A stretch of DNA of 45,036 bases from RGIG3009 sp045595445 (GTDB lineage Bacteria; Bacillota; Clostridia; Oscillospirales; Acutalibacteraceae), in the NCBI GenBank assembly GCA_045595445.1, contig JAZOAK010000078.1, positions 1 to 45,036 on the forward strand, written 5' to 3'. A program made the translations under genes and the position numbers. Each line of letters starts with the position of its first letter. The first letter of the stretch is position 1. The notes beneath the pieces were generated by a model, which searched no databases, was not told the origin of the DNA, and saw only the letters and a list, made by a program, of their open reading frames with translations. This document shows positions 6,304 to 14,878 of the stretch, piece by piece.

Positions 6304-7578
6304 ATGAATATCGATGTCAATTACAAAAACAAAAAGCGGTATAACACCGCCAAATATCCAATTCGTCAGCCAAAGCTGATCACTTATCTGATCTGGCTGT
6401 TGTGCAAGATCATTCTCATCGGCAAAACGTACAAGGTTGAAAAGATCAATATGGAAGGTCTAAAACCGCCGTATATGATGCTCAGCAACCATATGTACTT
6501 TATTGATTTTGAATTAGCGGCAATGGGTACGTTCCCGCACCGCGTCAGTAACGTTGTCAGTATCGACGGTTACTATCGCCGCCCATTTTTGCTGGAACTG
6601 ATTGGCGCGATCTGCACGCGTAAATTCACCATGGATCTGCATCTCATCAAATCCATCAACCGCGTGCTCAAACGCGGCGATATTTTGTCGATGTATCCGG
6701 AAGCGCGGTACTCCCCCTGCGGCACGTTATCGTATCTGCCGGAATCGCTCGGCAAGCTCATTCGCATGAACAAAGTGCCGGTAGTCGCCGTGGTACATCG
6801 CGGGAATTATCTGCATTCGCCGTTCTGGAATTTTCGCAAAAAACGCAAGGTGCCGCTGCACACCACCATGACGCAGATTCTCACCGCCGAGCAGGTGAAA
6901 TCTATGTCAGCGGAGGAGATCAATGCCGTGGTGCGTGAGGCGCTGGCGTATGACGATTACCGTTATCAAAAAGATAACGGCATTCGCATCACGGAGCCGT
7001 TTCGCGCCGAAGGCTTGCACAAGGTGCTGTACCAGTGCCCGCATTGTATGACCGAATCCAAAATGGCATCCAAAGGCACGGAAATTTTCTGTACCGAATG
7101 CGGCAAGCGCTGGAACTTAAACGAGGACGGCACCTTATCCGCGCTCTCGGGCGAAACCGAATTTTCCCACATCCCCGATTGGTTTGATTGGGAACGCGAG
7201 CAGGTGCACCGTCAGATCGCGAGCGGCAAGTACGTGTTCGAGGACGAGGTGGAGGTCTATTCGCTGCCCCGCTGTTGGCGTTTTATGAAACTCGGCAAAG
7301 CAAAACTCTCTCACGACCCCGAAAACGGTTTTGTGCTGACAGGGCAGTATAACGGCGAGGATTACCGTATCCAACGCACCCCCGTCATGACCAACAGCCT
7401 GCATATTGAATATGATTACTGTTATATCAAGCCGTTTGACTGTGTGGATATCTCCACCGAAAACGATTCGTTCTATTGCTATCCCACCAAGGAAAACGTG
7501 GTCACCAAGCTCGGCTTTGCAACCGAGTATCTGTATCAAACGGCTGTCAAACAAGCAAAAGAAACCGCAGCAAAATAA
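6304..7578 (+). CDS. PlsC-type acyltransferase with C-terminal zinc ribbon
   Basis: A 424-residue protein. The N-terminal ~230 residues are a 1-acylglycerol-phosphate acyltransferase domain with the complete HX4D motif, NHMYFID (about 61-67), and the substrate loop MYPEARYSPCG (about 136-146). After it comes a zinc ribbon, CPHC...CTEC (about 242-268), and a ~150-residue C-terminal domain I do not recognise. Zinc-ribbon tails are not part of classical PlsC enzymes, so this is a distinct architecture. The start at 6304 follows AAGGAGGG. It is a single gene, ended by a terminator shared with the MATE gene. Confidence 0.82.
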   Translation: MNIDVNYKNKKRYNTAKYPIRQPKLITYLIWLLCKIILIGKTYKVEKINMEGLKPPYMMLSNHMYFIDFELAAMGTFPHRVSNVVSIDGYYRRPFLLELIGAICTRKFTMDLHLIKSINRVLKRGDILSMYPEARYSPCGTLSYLPESLGKLIRMNKVPVVAVVHRGNYLHSPFWNFRKKRKVPLHTTMTQILTAEQVKSMSAEEINAVVREALAYDDYRYQKDNGIRITEPFRAEGLHKVLYQCPHCMTESKMASKGTEIFCTECGKRWNLNEDGTLSALSGETEFSHIPDWFDWEREQVHRQIASGKYVFEDEVEVYSLPRCWRFMKLGKAKLSHDPENGFVLTGQYNGEDYRIQRTPVMTNSLHIEYDYCYIKPFDCVDISTENDSFYCYPTKENVVTKLGFATEYLYQTAVKQAKETAAK

Positions 7579-7583
7579 GAAAC

Positions 7584-7607
7584 GCGCCCCCAACGGGGCG
7601 CTTTTTT
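7584..7607. terminator. Terminator between zinc-ribbon acyltransferase and MATE genes
   Basis: GCGCCCC/GGGGCGC stem with a short loop and CTTTTTT on the plus strand; the MATE stop codon lies at its right edge. Confidence 0.85.
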
Positions 7608-8934
7608 AATACCCATATTTCCGCTTGTTGGCGGTCCAGCAAATAACCGCGGTCGCCGCGGCGGCAACCTCGGCCACCACGATGGAGAACCAAATGCCAT
7701 CGAGTCCCCAGATAAGCGGCAACAGCAATACCGCCGCCACCTGAAAGACCACCGTGCGCAAAAACGAGATTAAGGCAGAAACAAGGCCGTTATTAAGCGC
7801 GGTGAAAAAAGAGGACCCAAAGATGGGAATACCGGAAAAGATAAACGAAAACGAAAAGATGATAAACCCTCTGAGCGTCATGTCCAACAGTTCTTGGTCA
7901 TACCCAACGAACAGCAAGGACAACGGTTTTGCCAATGCTTCCGAAGCGACCAGCATCACCACCGAAGCAACGCCCACCAGGACAAGACTCTTTTTCAAAA
8001 TGCTTTTCAACTCATCGGTATTGCCGGCTCCGTAGTGATAGCCGATCACAGGCGCCGTACCCACCGAGTATCCGATAAAGATGGCCACAAACGCAAAGCT
8101 CACGTACATCATCGTGCCGTATGCCGCCACACCGTTTTCACCGGCATAGCTCATCAGTTGAGCGTTATACAACATACTCACGACCGACATCGCCACGTTG
8201 GACAGAAACTCCGACGATCCGTTCCCCGCCGCTTTGAGCATGGCCGCACCGTCATAATGCGTTTTAGTCAGCTGTAACAGGCTGTCGTTGCGGCGCGCAA
8301 AATACAAAATCGGCACCACACCGCCAACCACCTGACTGATCGCCGTTGCCGCGGCGGCACCGGGCAATCCCAACGGAAAGACAGCAACCAGCAGCGCATC
8401 CAAGACCATATTGGTCACTCCCGCCGCCAGTGTGACGTAGAGCCCCAGTTGCGGCTTTTCCGCCACCACAAAAAAGCTTTGAAATTCAAACTGCAACATC
8501 TGTGCAGGAAGTACCAACAAGAGAATGCGCCCATACAGCACGCAATCGTTAAGCAGCGTGCCGGTGGCACCGAGCCACATCGCGATCGGACGGATAAATA
8601 TAAATGCCACGATCGCAATCACCGTGCCGATCGCCGCCGATACGTAAACAAACAGCGAAAACAACCGTTTCGCCTTGGCAAGATCCCCCTCACCGATGGT
8701 TTTGGCGATCAACGCACTGCCACCCGTACCAAACATGAAGCCGATCGCCCCGAGCACCATTAACAACGGAAAAATGAAGTTGACGGCCGCAAAGGGCGTT
8801 TTACCGACATAATTGGATACAAAAAAGCCGTCCACCACACCGTACACCGAGGTAAAGATCATCATCACGATCGACGGCAAGGTAAACCGCAATAATTTGT
8901 TATAAGTAAAATGATCGGATAATTGAATACGCAT
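7606..8934 (-). CDS. MATE family efflux transporter
   Basis: A 442-residue membrane protein with about 12 segments in two homologous halves, starting NKLLRFTLPSIVMMIFTSVYGVVDG, the typical MATE opening (first ~35 residues). Family blocks FVSNYVGKTPFAAVNFIFPL and SALIAKTIGEGD support the call. These transporters expel drugs or metabolites using Na+ or H+ gradients at the cytoplasmic membrane. It starts 8 bp after the DUF6198 stop with a GAGG site, so it is the second gene of that operon. Confidence 0.92.
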   Translation of the reverse strand: MRIQLSDHFTYNKLLRFTLPSIVMMIFTSVYGVVDGFFVSNYVGKTPFAAVNFIFPLLMVLGAIGFMFGTGGSALIAKTIGEGDLAKAKRLFSLFVYVSAAIGTVIAIVAFIFIRPIAMWLGATGTLLNDCVLYGRILLLVLPAQMLQFEFQSFFVVAEKPQLGLYVTLAAGVTNMVLDALLVAVFPLGLPGAAAATAISQVVGGVVPILYFARRNDSLLQLTKTHYDGAAMLKAAGNGSSEFLSNVAMSVVSMLYNAQLMSYAGENGVAAYGTMMYVSFAFVAIFIGYSVGTAPVIGYHYGAGNTDELKSILKKSLVLVGVASVVMLVASEALAKPLSLLFVGYDQELLDMTLRGFIIFSFSFIFSGIPIFGSSFFTALNNGLVSALISFLRTVVFQVAAVLLLPLIWGLDGIWFSIVVAEVAAAATAVICWTANKRKYGY

Positions 8935-8942
8935 AGGAACCT

Positions 8943-9626
8943 CTATAAAAAGTATCGTTCAATGTTCAGCTTGTTACGGAATACAAAGTGGCGTTCCAGA
9001 AGCTTTGTAAAGCGTCCGATCAAAAAGCCGTTGACCAAAGCGCACAGAACAGTGCCGAACTTGACTCCTTTGAAAACGCCAAAACCAAAAAAGCAAAAAG
9101 ACAGCACAATCCCCAACACCGTACTGAAACAATCATACGCCGTCTTAACCTTATTGATATTCCATCCGAATTTGGCGGCAACCTCTTTTACGATCAGCTC
9201 GTATGCCTCCGGTGACAGGTAGGTGTGAAAAAACAGCGACACGGCAAAGGAGCATAGCACCGTTCCCAGCACGTACCACACCGCGCGGAAGAGAAAGGTG
9301 TCGTCGGGCAAGGCGGCGATCACCGTCATAGCACCGTCCAACAAGGTGCCGTACACCACCGCCGTGATAAAGGAAAACAGATACGACAGCTTGAATCGCC
9401 GCATTAACACAACCGTTAGTAACACCAACAACCCTTGAAACACGTATTCCGCCACACCGAAACTGAACCACGGTAACACTTGTGACACTTTCAGATGTAA
9501 AATGTACGCGGGCGCCACCACCATCGACATACCGAAATCCGCTTTTTCGGTAAAGGCGGCGGCGAACGCCATAATCACCATCGCCAGTACGTACGAAATT
9601 TCCGTATAAAATATGCGTTTCTTCAT
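8943..9626 (-). CDS. DUF6198 (YczE/YitT-like) membrane protein
   Basis: A 227-residue protein with about five or six membrane segments. The block FTEKADFGMSMVVAPAYIL and the following FSFGVAEYVFQGLL match DUF6198, related to YitT/YczE membrane proteins of unknown role. The C-terminal half carries GWNINKVKTAYDCFST, then GFGVFKGVKFGTVLCALVNG, the usual YczE-like ending. It is the first gene of a two-gene operon with the MATE transporter and has its own promoter. Function unknown. Confidence 0.8.
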   Translation of the reverse strand: MKKRIFYTEISYVLAMVIMAFAAAFTEKADFGMSMVVAPAYILHLKVSQVLPWFSFGVAEYVFQGLLVLLTVVLMRRFKLSYLFSFITAVVYGTLLDGAMTVIAALPDDTFLFRAVWYVLGTVLCSFAVSLFFHTYLSPEAYELIVKEVAAKFGWNINKVKTAYDCFSTVLGIVLSFCFFGFGVFKGVKFGTVLCALVNGFLIGRFTKLLERHFVFRNKLNIERYFL

Positions 9627-9656
9627 TCTTCAAAACCCCTTCGCATAACAAAGGGC

Positions 9657-9685
9657 ATCATAGCACATTTTATACTACCCGTCAA
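9657..9685 (-). promoter_or_regulatory. Promoter of the DUF6198-MATE operon
   Basis: Leftward TTGACG (9685-9680), 17 bp, TATGAT (9662-9657), back to back with the MFS promoter. Confidence 0.65.
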
Positions 9686-9693
9686 TCAATTCA

Positions 9694-9722
9694 TTGACAA
9701 ATACCATTACGTTTGGTATCAT
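9694..9722 (+). promoter_or_regulatory. Promoter and dyad operator of the MFS-amidotransferase operon
   Basis: TTGACA (9694-9699), 17 bp, TATCAT (9717-9722). The spacer contains an inverted repeat ATACCA (9701-9706)/TGGTAT (9714-9719), a likely repressor site. A tandem 11-mer ATATAACAAGT (9724-9734, 9736-9746) follows the -10. Confidence 0.7.
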
Positions 9723-9780
9723 GATATAACAAGTAATATAACAAGTGTTTCACCGTGATTTTCCTTAGGAGATACCTTTC

Positions 9781-11049
9781 ATGAAAGAAAAAGCAAAAGT
9801 TGACTATAAATGGTTCGTTCTCGGCGCCTGTTTTCTGATGGTGTTTGTCTGTTTGGGCTTTTGCAGCAGCAACAAAGGCCTTTACCTCACCGCAATCACC
9901 GAAGCAGTAGGCATCCCGCGCGGGTTGTTTTCATTTAATGACAGCAGCCGTTACGTTGCAACCGCCGTCGCGAACCTGTTTTTTGGCCTGTTGCTCGGGC
10001 GCCTCGGCACCCGAAAACTGGTCACTATCGGCTTTGCCGCCACCATCGCGTCCATGTTGCTTTACGCCTTCGCAACGGATATCGTCACCTTCTGCATCGG
10101 CGGCGCCTTGCTCGGTGTCGGTCTTGCGTTCACGACCACCACCATGGCAAGTTCCGTCATTCGCCGTTGGTTTGTGAAAGACATCGGCAAATACACCGGC
10201 ATTGTGTTTGCGGCAAACGGCATCGGTGCCACCGTCGCGTCACTCATTGCCACCCCGCTCATCAACGAGCCGGGCAATCCCTTCGGCTACCGAAACTCGT
10301 ATCTCTTAGTAGTCGCCATCTTGGTCGTATCGGGAATTGCGATCGTTGCCCTGCTCAAAGACCCAAGGGAACCGATCGCGACGCCTCCCTCCGCCGCAAA
10401 AGTTAAACAACAACAGGCTGTGTACATCGGTGTCCCGTTCTCACAAGTGCGACATAAACCGTTCTTTTACATCAGCGGCATCATCGTCTTGCTGACAGGG
10501 TTGTGTTTACAAGGCATTTCGGGTGCCTATGCCGCGCATTTACAGGACGTCGGCTTAACGCCGGAACTGATCGCCGTCGTCGTCAGCATCAGTTCTCTCG
10601 CCATGACCGCCAGCAAGATTTTAACCGGCTGGATGTACGACCGTTTTGGTCTGTCGGTCGTCATGACCATGTGCCAAGTAGCGGCGGTCGCCGCCTTTTT
10701 GTGTTTGGCATTAGCAGATTCTTCCGTTTACGGCATCGCATTAACCGTCGCGTTTGCCATTTTGTATGCGATAGCGCTTCCTCTCGAAACGCTCTTGGTG
10801 CCGTTGCTTGTCAACAACTTCTTCGGCATTATCGCCTATGATAAAACATTAGGTCTTTTCGCCGCTGTCAACTATGTAGGTTACGCGATCGGCGCGCCCC
10901 TCGTCAACCTCAGCTTTGATATATCGAGATCTTATAAACCGGTATTGCTCGTGTTCGCCGCACTCATGGTTATCATCACCGTGGCATTCCGCTTTGTGCT
11001 GCGATCCGTTACGAAATTCAAACAACAAAACAATCCCATCAAGGAGTGA
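9781..11049 (+). CDS. MFS transporter, oxalate/formate antiporter-like
   Basis: A 422-residue protein with 12 predicted membrane segments. The N-terminal motif GRLGTRKLVTIG (about 75-86) is the MFS motif A, and WMYDRFG (about 284-290) is its repeat in the second half. The general layout (long first helix CFLMVFVCLGFCSSNKGLY, central loop with PREPIATPPSAAKVK) resembles OxlT/monocarboxylate-type carriers. The start at 9781 follows TTAGGAGA. It is 6 bp upstream of a class II amidotransferase gene under one promoter; the substrate may therefore be a glutamine-derived or amino compound, which is inference. Confidence 0.85.
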   Translation: MKEKAKVDYKWFVLGACFLMVFVCLGFCSSNKGLYLTAITEAVGIPRGLFSFNDSSRYVATAVANLFFGLLLGRLGTRKLVTIGFAATIASMLLYAFATDIVTFCIGGALLGVGLAFTTTTMASSVIRRWFVKDIGKYTGIVFAANGIGATVASLIATPLINEPGNPFGYRNSYLLVVAILVVSGIAIVALLKDPREPIATPPSAAKVKQQQAVYIGVPFSQVRHKPFFYISGIIVLLTGLCLQGISGAYAAHLQDVGLTPELIAVVVSISSLAMTASKILTGWMYDRFGLSVVMTMCQVAAVAAFLCLALADSSVYGIALTVAFAILYAIALPLETLLVPLLVNNFFGIIAYDKTLGLFAAVNYVGYAIGAPLVNLSFDISRSYKPVLLVFAALMVIITVAFRFVLRSVTKFKQQNNPIKE

Positions 11050-11055
11050 AAAAAT

Positions 11056-12102
11056 ATGTGTAACATCGCAGGATACGCAGGAAACCAACAAGCAGCTCCC
11101 CTTTTGCTCGAAATGCTGCGCCGTCAACAGTACTTTGACGGTGCTATGAGCACCGGTGTCGCCACCATTCACGAGGGGAAACTGTACTACCGCAAGGCGA
11201 TCGGCGACGTCGATACCTTGATCCGCGAAACCGACGTGTTGGATCTGCCCGGCACGATCGGCATCGCACACACCCGCCCCGCCGGCGGTGATCCGGAAAA
11301 GCCGTTCCATCCCTTCATTTCCATGGACGGTAAAACCGCTCTTGTCACCAACGGCAACACCCCCCGCTCAAAATACAGCCCTATGTGGGACGAGGCCGCC
11401 AATTTCTTAAAGGAGAACGGCGTTAAGTACCTGCACGAAACCGAAAACCCCAAAGGTGAAAGCCCCATGCTCGCCGGCACCGGCAACTATATCACCCCCG
11501 CCGAGGTTCGCGTGCATTTGGTAGACTACTATATGAAGCAAGGGGAAACCCCTGCCGAGGCCTTGGCGCTCACCAGCACCAAAATGTACGGTGATAACGT
11601 AACGGTGTTTGTCACCGAGAACGATCCCGATCACATCCATCTGTTGCGTACCACCCGTGCCATGACCGCCGTCATGGACAACGGCGCAAGTTATATTGCC
11701 ACCACCCGCTTTGCCTATCCGGAAGACCTTGCCGCCAAAGCATTTGATCTGCCGCTGTTCCACAGCGTAGCGGTGTCGCAAAGCGGTATTACCATCAGCC
11801 CCTACAAGATCGACGTCGAACCTGTCAGCGAGCTAACCCCCGCTATCTATCGTAAAGGCTACGAATACCTTGAAACACTGCTCGCTTCCGACGAAGCGCC
11901 CGTGATCTTCGACAGCTTGGAGGGTAAGCTGGGTGACCTTGCCGATCTGTGGCCGGGTGGATACACCTATTCGCAAAAGGCGCGCTTGGCATACGATCTC
12001 GTATGGCAACTGCATACCGAAGGCCGACTCGGCTGGAAGACCGTCGATCAAGTTGTGGAAGACGGCTCCCGCAAGCGTTACGCGATATGGCTTGAAAAAT
12101 AA
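11056..12102 (+). CDS. Stand-alone class II glutamine amidotransferase
   Basis: A 348-residue cytosolic protein. After Met removal it would expose Cys2 (MCNIAGYAG), the N-terminal nucleophile of class II (Ntn) amidotransferases such as GlmS, PurF and GltB. Supporting residues: Arg in IAHTRPAGG (about 75-83) and the oxyanion pair in VTNGNT (about 99-104). The GlmS-type ETDTE segment is replaced by ETENPKG. There is no SIS isomerase or PRTase domain; the C-terminal ~110 residues are unassigned. The start follows AAGGAGTG. A stand-alone glutaminase or acylase-like Ntn hydrolase paired with a transporter is unusual. The acceptor substrate is unknown. Confidence 0.75.
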   Translation: MCNIAGYAGNQQAAPLLLEMLRRQQYFDGAMSTGVATIHEGKLYYRKAIGDVDTLIRETDVLDLPGTIGIAHTRPAGGDPEKPFHPFISMDGKTALVTNGNTPRSKYSPMWDEAANFLKENGVKYLHETENPKGESPMLAGTGNYITPAEVRVHLVDYYMKQGETPAEALALTSTKMYGDNVTVFVTENDPDHIHLLRTTRAMTAVMDNGASYIATTRFAYPEDLAAKAFDLPLFHSVAVSQSGITISPYKIDVEPVSELTPAIYRKGYEYLETLLASDEAPVIFDSLEGKLGDLADLWPGGYTYSQKARLAYDLVWQLHTEGRLGWKTVDQVVEDGSRKRYAIWLEK

Positions 12103-12104
12103 CA

Positions 12105-12133
12105 AAAAAGCACCCGCTTGGGTGCTTTTTTAT
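12105..12133. terminator. Terminator after the amidotransferase gene
   Basis: AAAAAGCACCC (12105-12115)/GGGTGCTTTTT (12120-12130), T-rich on both sides; the convergent AraC gene ends inside it. Confidence 0.88.
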
Positions 12134-12933
12134 TTTAACGTGTTTTTTCGCTCTTCACTCGGGGTGCTTTGAAACGTTTTTTTATACTGCGCAATAAAAA
12201 ACGACGTATCGTTGTACCCGCAAGCGGTCGCGATCTCTTTCACAGTCATATCGGTATTAAAAAGCAAGTCTCTCGCGTGGTTCAAGCGCAAGCGGATCAC
12301 CGCCTCGATCGGGGACTGTCCGAACCGCTTTTTGAATGCACGGCACAAATAACTTTTATCCATATACGACAGCGCCGCCAACTCGTCGAGCGACGGTTTC
12401 TCCCGATAATGCTTGTTAATATATTCAAACACCTCGTCGATCGCCGTCGTCGCGTTGTGCTCTTCATAGTACCGGTGACAAATATCCGCATTGAGTAAAT
12501 ACAAAATCTCGCGAAGCAACATGTGCGATGCTTCGGTGTTTTTGTCGGACTGCTCGGAGAGGGATGAGATGAGTTGCAACAACTCTTTGGAACGGCGCAC
12601 CGGAAACACCGTCGGAAGGGCGGTGATCATACTGTTCTCGGAAATGGATTCAAGGACGGTGGCTTTGTTGCGGCTGTAATTCAAAATGGGTGTTTTCTTC
12701 GAAAAATCCAGCGTGATAATATAGCAGTTATACTCACCGAAGCTATATACCTCCTGCCCCGGTCGACGAAAGCACATATATCCCTCTTTTACCACGTGCG
12801 GCACGCCGTCAATATACAGCGTCCGTTCACCTTTTACGTAATAATCAAGCTCATGGTTACAAACCGTGCGCTTGATAACGGATGTGGCGGAAGGCGCTAA
12901 AAACCGTTTACACTCCAAAATATGAAAATCCAT
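12130..12933 (-). CDS. AraC family transcriptional regulator
   Basis: A 267-residue regulator. The N-terminal ~150 residues form a cupin-like sensing domain, with a central helical linker, and the C-terminal ~100 residues carry the two AraC helix-turn-helix motifs: LDELAALSYMDKSYLCRAFKK and VKEIATACGYNDTSFFIAQYK (from about residue 178 on). The ATG at 12933 follows GAGGTGGGG; the longer frame would need TTG. It is divergent from the PMI-like/ROK/DJ-1 operon and its promoter overlaps a pair of direct repeats suited to AraC binding, so it probably activates that operon and controls itself. Confidence 0.9.
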   Translation of the reverse strand: MDFHILECKRFLAPSATSVIKRTVCNHELDYYVKGERTLYIDGVPHVVKEGYMCFRRPGQEVYSFGEYNCYIITLDFSKKTPILNYSRNKATVLESISENSMITALPTVFPVRRSKELLQLISSLSEQSDKNTEASHMLLREILYLLNADICHRYYEEHNATTAIDEVFEYINKHYREKPSLDELAALSYMDKSYLCRAFKKRFGQSPIEAVIRLRLNHARDLLFNTDMTVKEIATACGYNDTSFFIAQYKKTFQSTPSEERKNTLK

Positions 12934-12950
12934 AACCCCACCTCGCAAAC

Positions 12951-12979
12951 AGTATACAACAAAATGGTCGAAATGTCAA
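12951..12979 (-). promoter_or_regulatory. Promoter of the AraC regulator gene
   Basis: Leftward TTGACA (12979-12974), 17 bp, TATACT (12956-12951); its -35 coincides with the left direct repeat. Confidence 0.75.
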
Positions 12980-13004
12980 AATAGTCCTATGATTTGTCAA
13001 TATA
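12974..13004. promoter_or_regulatory. Tandem direct repeats, probable AraC-type binding sites
   Basis: TGTCAAAATA (12974-12983) and TGTCAATATA (12995-13004) lie in the same orientation with 21 bp between starts (two helical turns), directly upstream of the PMI operon -35. This is the classical arrangement for AraC-family activators. Confidence 0.6.
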
Positions 13005-13009
13005 CTCCC

Positions 13010-13038
13010 TTTACGAATGCTTTTTTAGCAAATATAAT
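13010..13038 (+). promoter_or_regulatory. Promoter of the PMI-like/ROK/DJ-1 operon
   Basis: TTTACG (13010-13015), 17 bp, TATAAT (13033-13038). The -35 is poor and the -10 perfect, as expected for an activator-dependent promoter. Confidence 0.6.
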
Positions 13039-13074
13039 GTGGTTATACAGTATATGAAAAGGAGTATGAATCGT

Positions 13075-14874
13075 ATGAGCTTTATGTTCCATCCCTTCCC
13101 CTATGCGGATCCGAACGCGGTGAACACCGTAGAGGTCCCCGCATCGGTAAAAGACAATCTGGTCAGCGGCATTTTGAATGTCAGCAAACAAATTGCGAAA
13201 TTCTTTGAAAACGCCAACAGCATCGGTATTGACGCGTATCCCGGCGCCGAGTATGAGATGCTTATCAACGTGCTTAAACAGCAACTCGCCCGCACCGGCA
13301 TTGAGTTTATCGACGCCGCGTCGGTCATGCTGCCAAGCGAAGTTATCACGAAAAAGGTCGAGCCGTTCCTGCCCGAGGACCGCGAGGTAGACCCCGTTTT
13401 GCTGTACGGCAGACGCTACCGTGAAGGCTATAAAGGGCTGCAAGATGCCGAAAAGGTCGAGCAACTGAAATCCCGCATCAAAAACGGCGGCAAGGTGCTC
13501 GTATACGGCAAGGGTGCCTTGTCGGAGGAACTGCAAGACGAATACGATCTGCGCATCTGGATCGATGTCACCCCCAGAACGTCGGTACTCAACTGCAAAA
13601 ACGGTAAAAACCGCAACATCGGTCTGACCGAGGAACTCCCCTATGGGCTGATGATGCGCCGCAATTACTACGTGGATTTCGAAACCGCGATGGAGCAACG
13701 CTGGGGACTCATGAGAACCCAAAAACTGGATTACTATATCACCGCAGACGAACCGACACAGATGAAAATGTTGCCGTTCGGCAGCGTGATGGAACTGTTT
13801 GAGGAACTGAACAGACGGCCGTTCCGTTGCCGTCCCGTGTATCTCGAAGGCGTGTGGGGCGGATTCTATATTCACAAACTCAGAAATCTGCCGAAAGAAA
13901 TGCGCAACTGCGCGTGGATCTTTGATATGATTCCGCTGGAAGTGTCGCTCGTCGCGATGCTGGACGAAGCGGGTGAGTTTGAAGTGCCGTTCTTCACCTT
14001 CGTACAGGCGATGGGCGAGAAATTGCTCGGCCACAAAGCGTACACCGAGTTCGGCGGCTACTTCCCTGTCCGTTTCAACTACGACGATACGTTCCATTCG
14101 TCGGGTAACATGTCCATCCAGTGCCACCCCCATGCCGACTACGTCATCAGCAATCATGGCGAATTTGGCCGTCAGGACGAAAGCTACTACGTTGTTCGCG
14201 CAAGCCATCAAGCAAAAACCTACCTCGGTTTTGCCGATAAAAACAGCGGCGACGAATTTATGGAACTGGCAGATCGCGCACAGACCACGCACGAGCTCAT
14301 CGACTATCAGAAATACATCAACGCGGTGGACTCTGTCCCCGGTACGCAGGTAATGATCCCCGCCGGTACCATTCACGCGTCGGGACGCAACCAAGTCATT
14401 TTGGAGATCGGCAGTCTCACCGTCGGCTCCTATACTTACAAACTGTATGACTATCAGCGCACCGATCCGCAGACCGGTTTGCCCCGCCCGATTCACATGA
14501 AGATGGGTAAAGACGTTATCCGCAAGGAACGCGATGCCAAGTGGGTCGCCGAAAACCTCGTCAACCACGGCGGTCTGGTGCGTGAAAACGGCACGGCAAA
14601 AGAGATCATCGTCGGCGAACACGATCTGCTGTACTTCTCGCTGCGCAACCTCATTTTCGAGGACGAGATCGACGATAACACCGACGGTCTGTTCCACGTA
14701 CTCGCACTGGTCGACGGCGAAAAGGTACGCGTAGAATCCATCGACAACCCCGACTTGTACTACGATCTCAACTCGCTGGATATTGCGGTCGTTCCCGCAA
14801 ACTTCGGCAAATACCGCATCCGCAACCTCGGTGTCGGTGTGGTCACCGTTCACAAAACGCAGTTAAAGAGATGA
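13075..14874 (+). CDS. Class I mannose-6-phosphate isomerase-like protein with N-terminal extension
   Basis: A 599-residue protein. The C-terminal ~370 residues are a cupin of the class I phosphomannose isomerase type (mannose-6-P to fructose-6-P, zinc dependent): SIQCHPHADY (about 346-355, metal-binding Gln and His), AGTIHASG (about 430-437, His) and LEIGS (Glu). The first ~200 residues have no place in ManA; they resemble a nucleoside-kinase-like domain with a decayed P-loop (IGIDAYPGAEYEML, no GK[ST]). Starts considered: 13054, 13066 and 13075; the last fits AAGGAG best and is used. It heads an operon with a ROK kinase and a DJ-1 protein. True substrate uncertain. Confidence 0.75.
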   Translation: MSFMFHPFPYADPNAVNTVEVPASVKDNLVSGILNVSKQIAKFFENANSIGIDAYPGAEYEMLINVLKQQLARTGIEFIDAASVMLPSEVITKKVEPFLPEDREVDPVLLYGRRYREGYKGLQDAEKVEQLKSRIKNGGKVLVYGKGALSEELQDEYDLRIWIDVTPRTSVLNCKNGKNRNIGLTEELPYGLMMRRNYYVDFETAMEQRWGLMRTQKLDYYITADEPTQMKMLPFGSVMELFEELNRRPFRCRPVYLEGVWGGFYIHKLRNLPKEMRNCAWIFDMIPLEVSLVAMLDEAGEFEVPFFTFVQAMGEKLLGHKAYTEFGGYFPVRFNYDDTFHSSGNMSIQCHPHADYVISNHGEFGRQDESYYVVRASHQAKTYLGFADKNSGDEFMELADRAQTTHELIDYQKYINAVDSVPGTQVMIPAGTIHASGRNQVILEIGSLTVGSYTYKLYDYQRTDPQTGLPRPIHMKMGKDVIRKERDAKWVAENLVNHGGLVRENGTAKEIIVGEHDLLYFSLRNLIFEDEIDDNTDGLFHVLALVDGEKVRVESIDNPDLYYDLNSLDIAVVPANFGKYRIRNLGVGVVTVHKTQLKR

Positions 14875-14878
14875 TCGC

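Noticed and set aside
11056..12102. The class II amidotransferase as the missing glutaminase of the split GMP synthase
   Set aside because: GuaA uses a class I (Cys-His-Glu triad) amidotransferase; this protein is the unrelated N-terminal Cys type and lies 16 kb away.
12997..14853. A 618-codon open frame antisense to the PMI-like gene
   Set aside because: It mirrors the codon bias of the real gene, has no ribosome binding site or recognisable domain, and the sense frame has clear family motifs.
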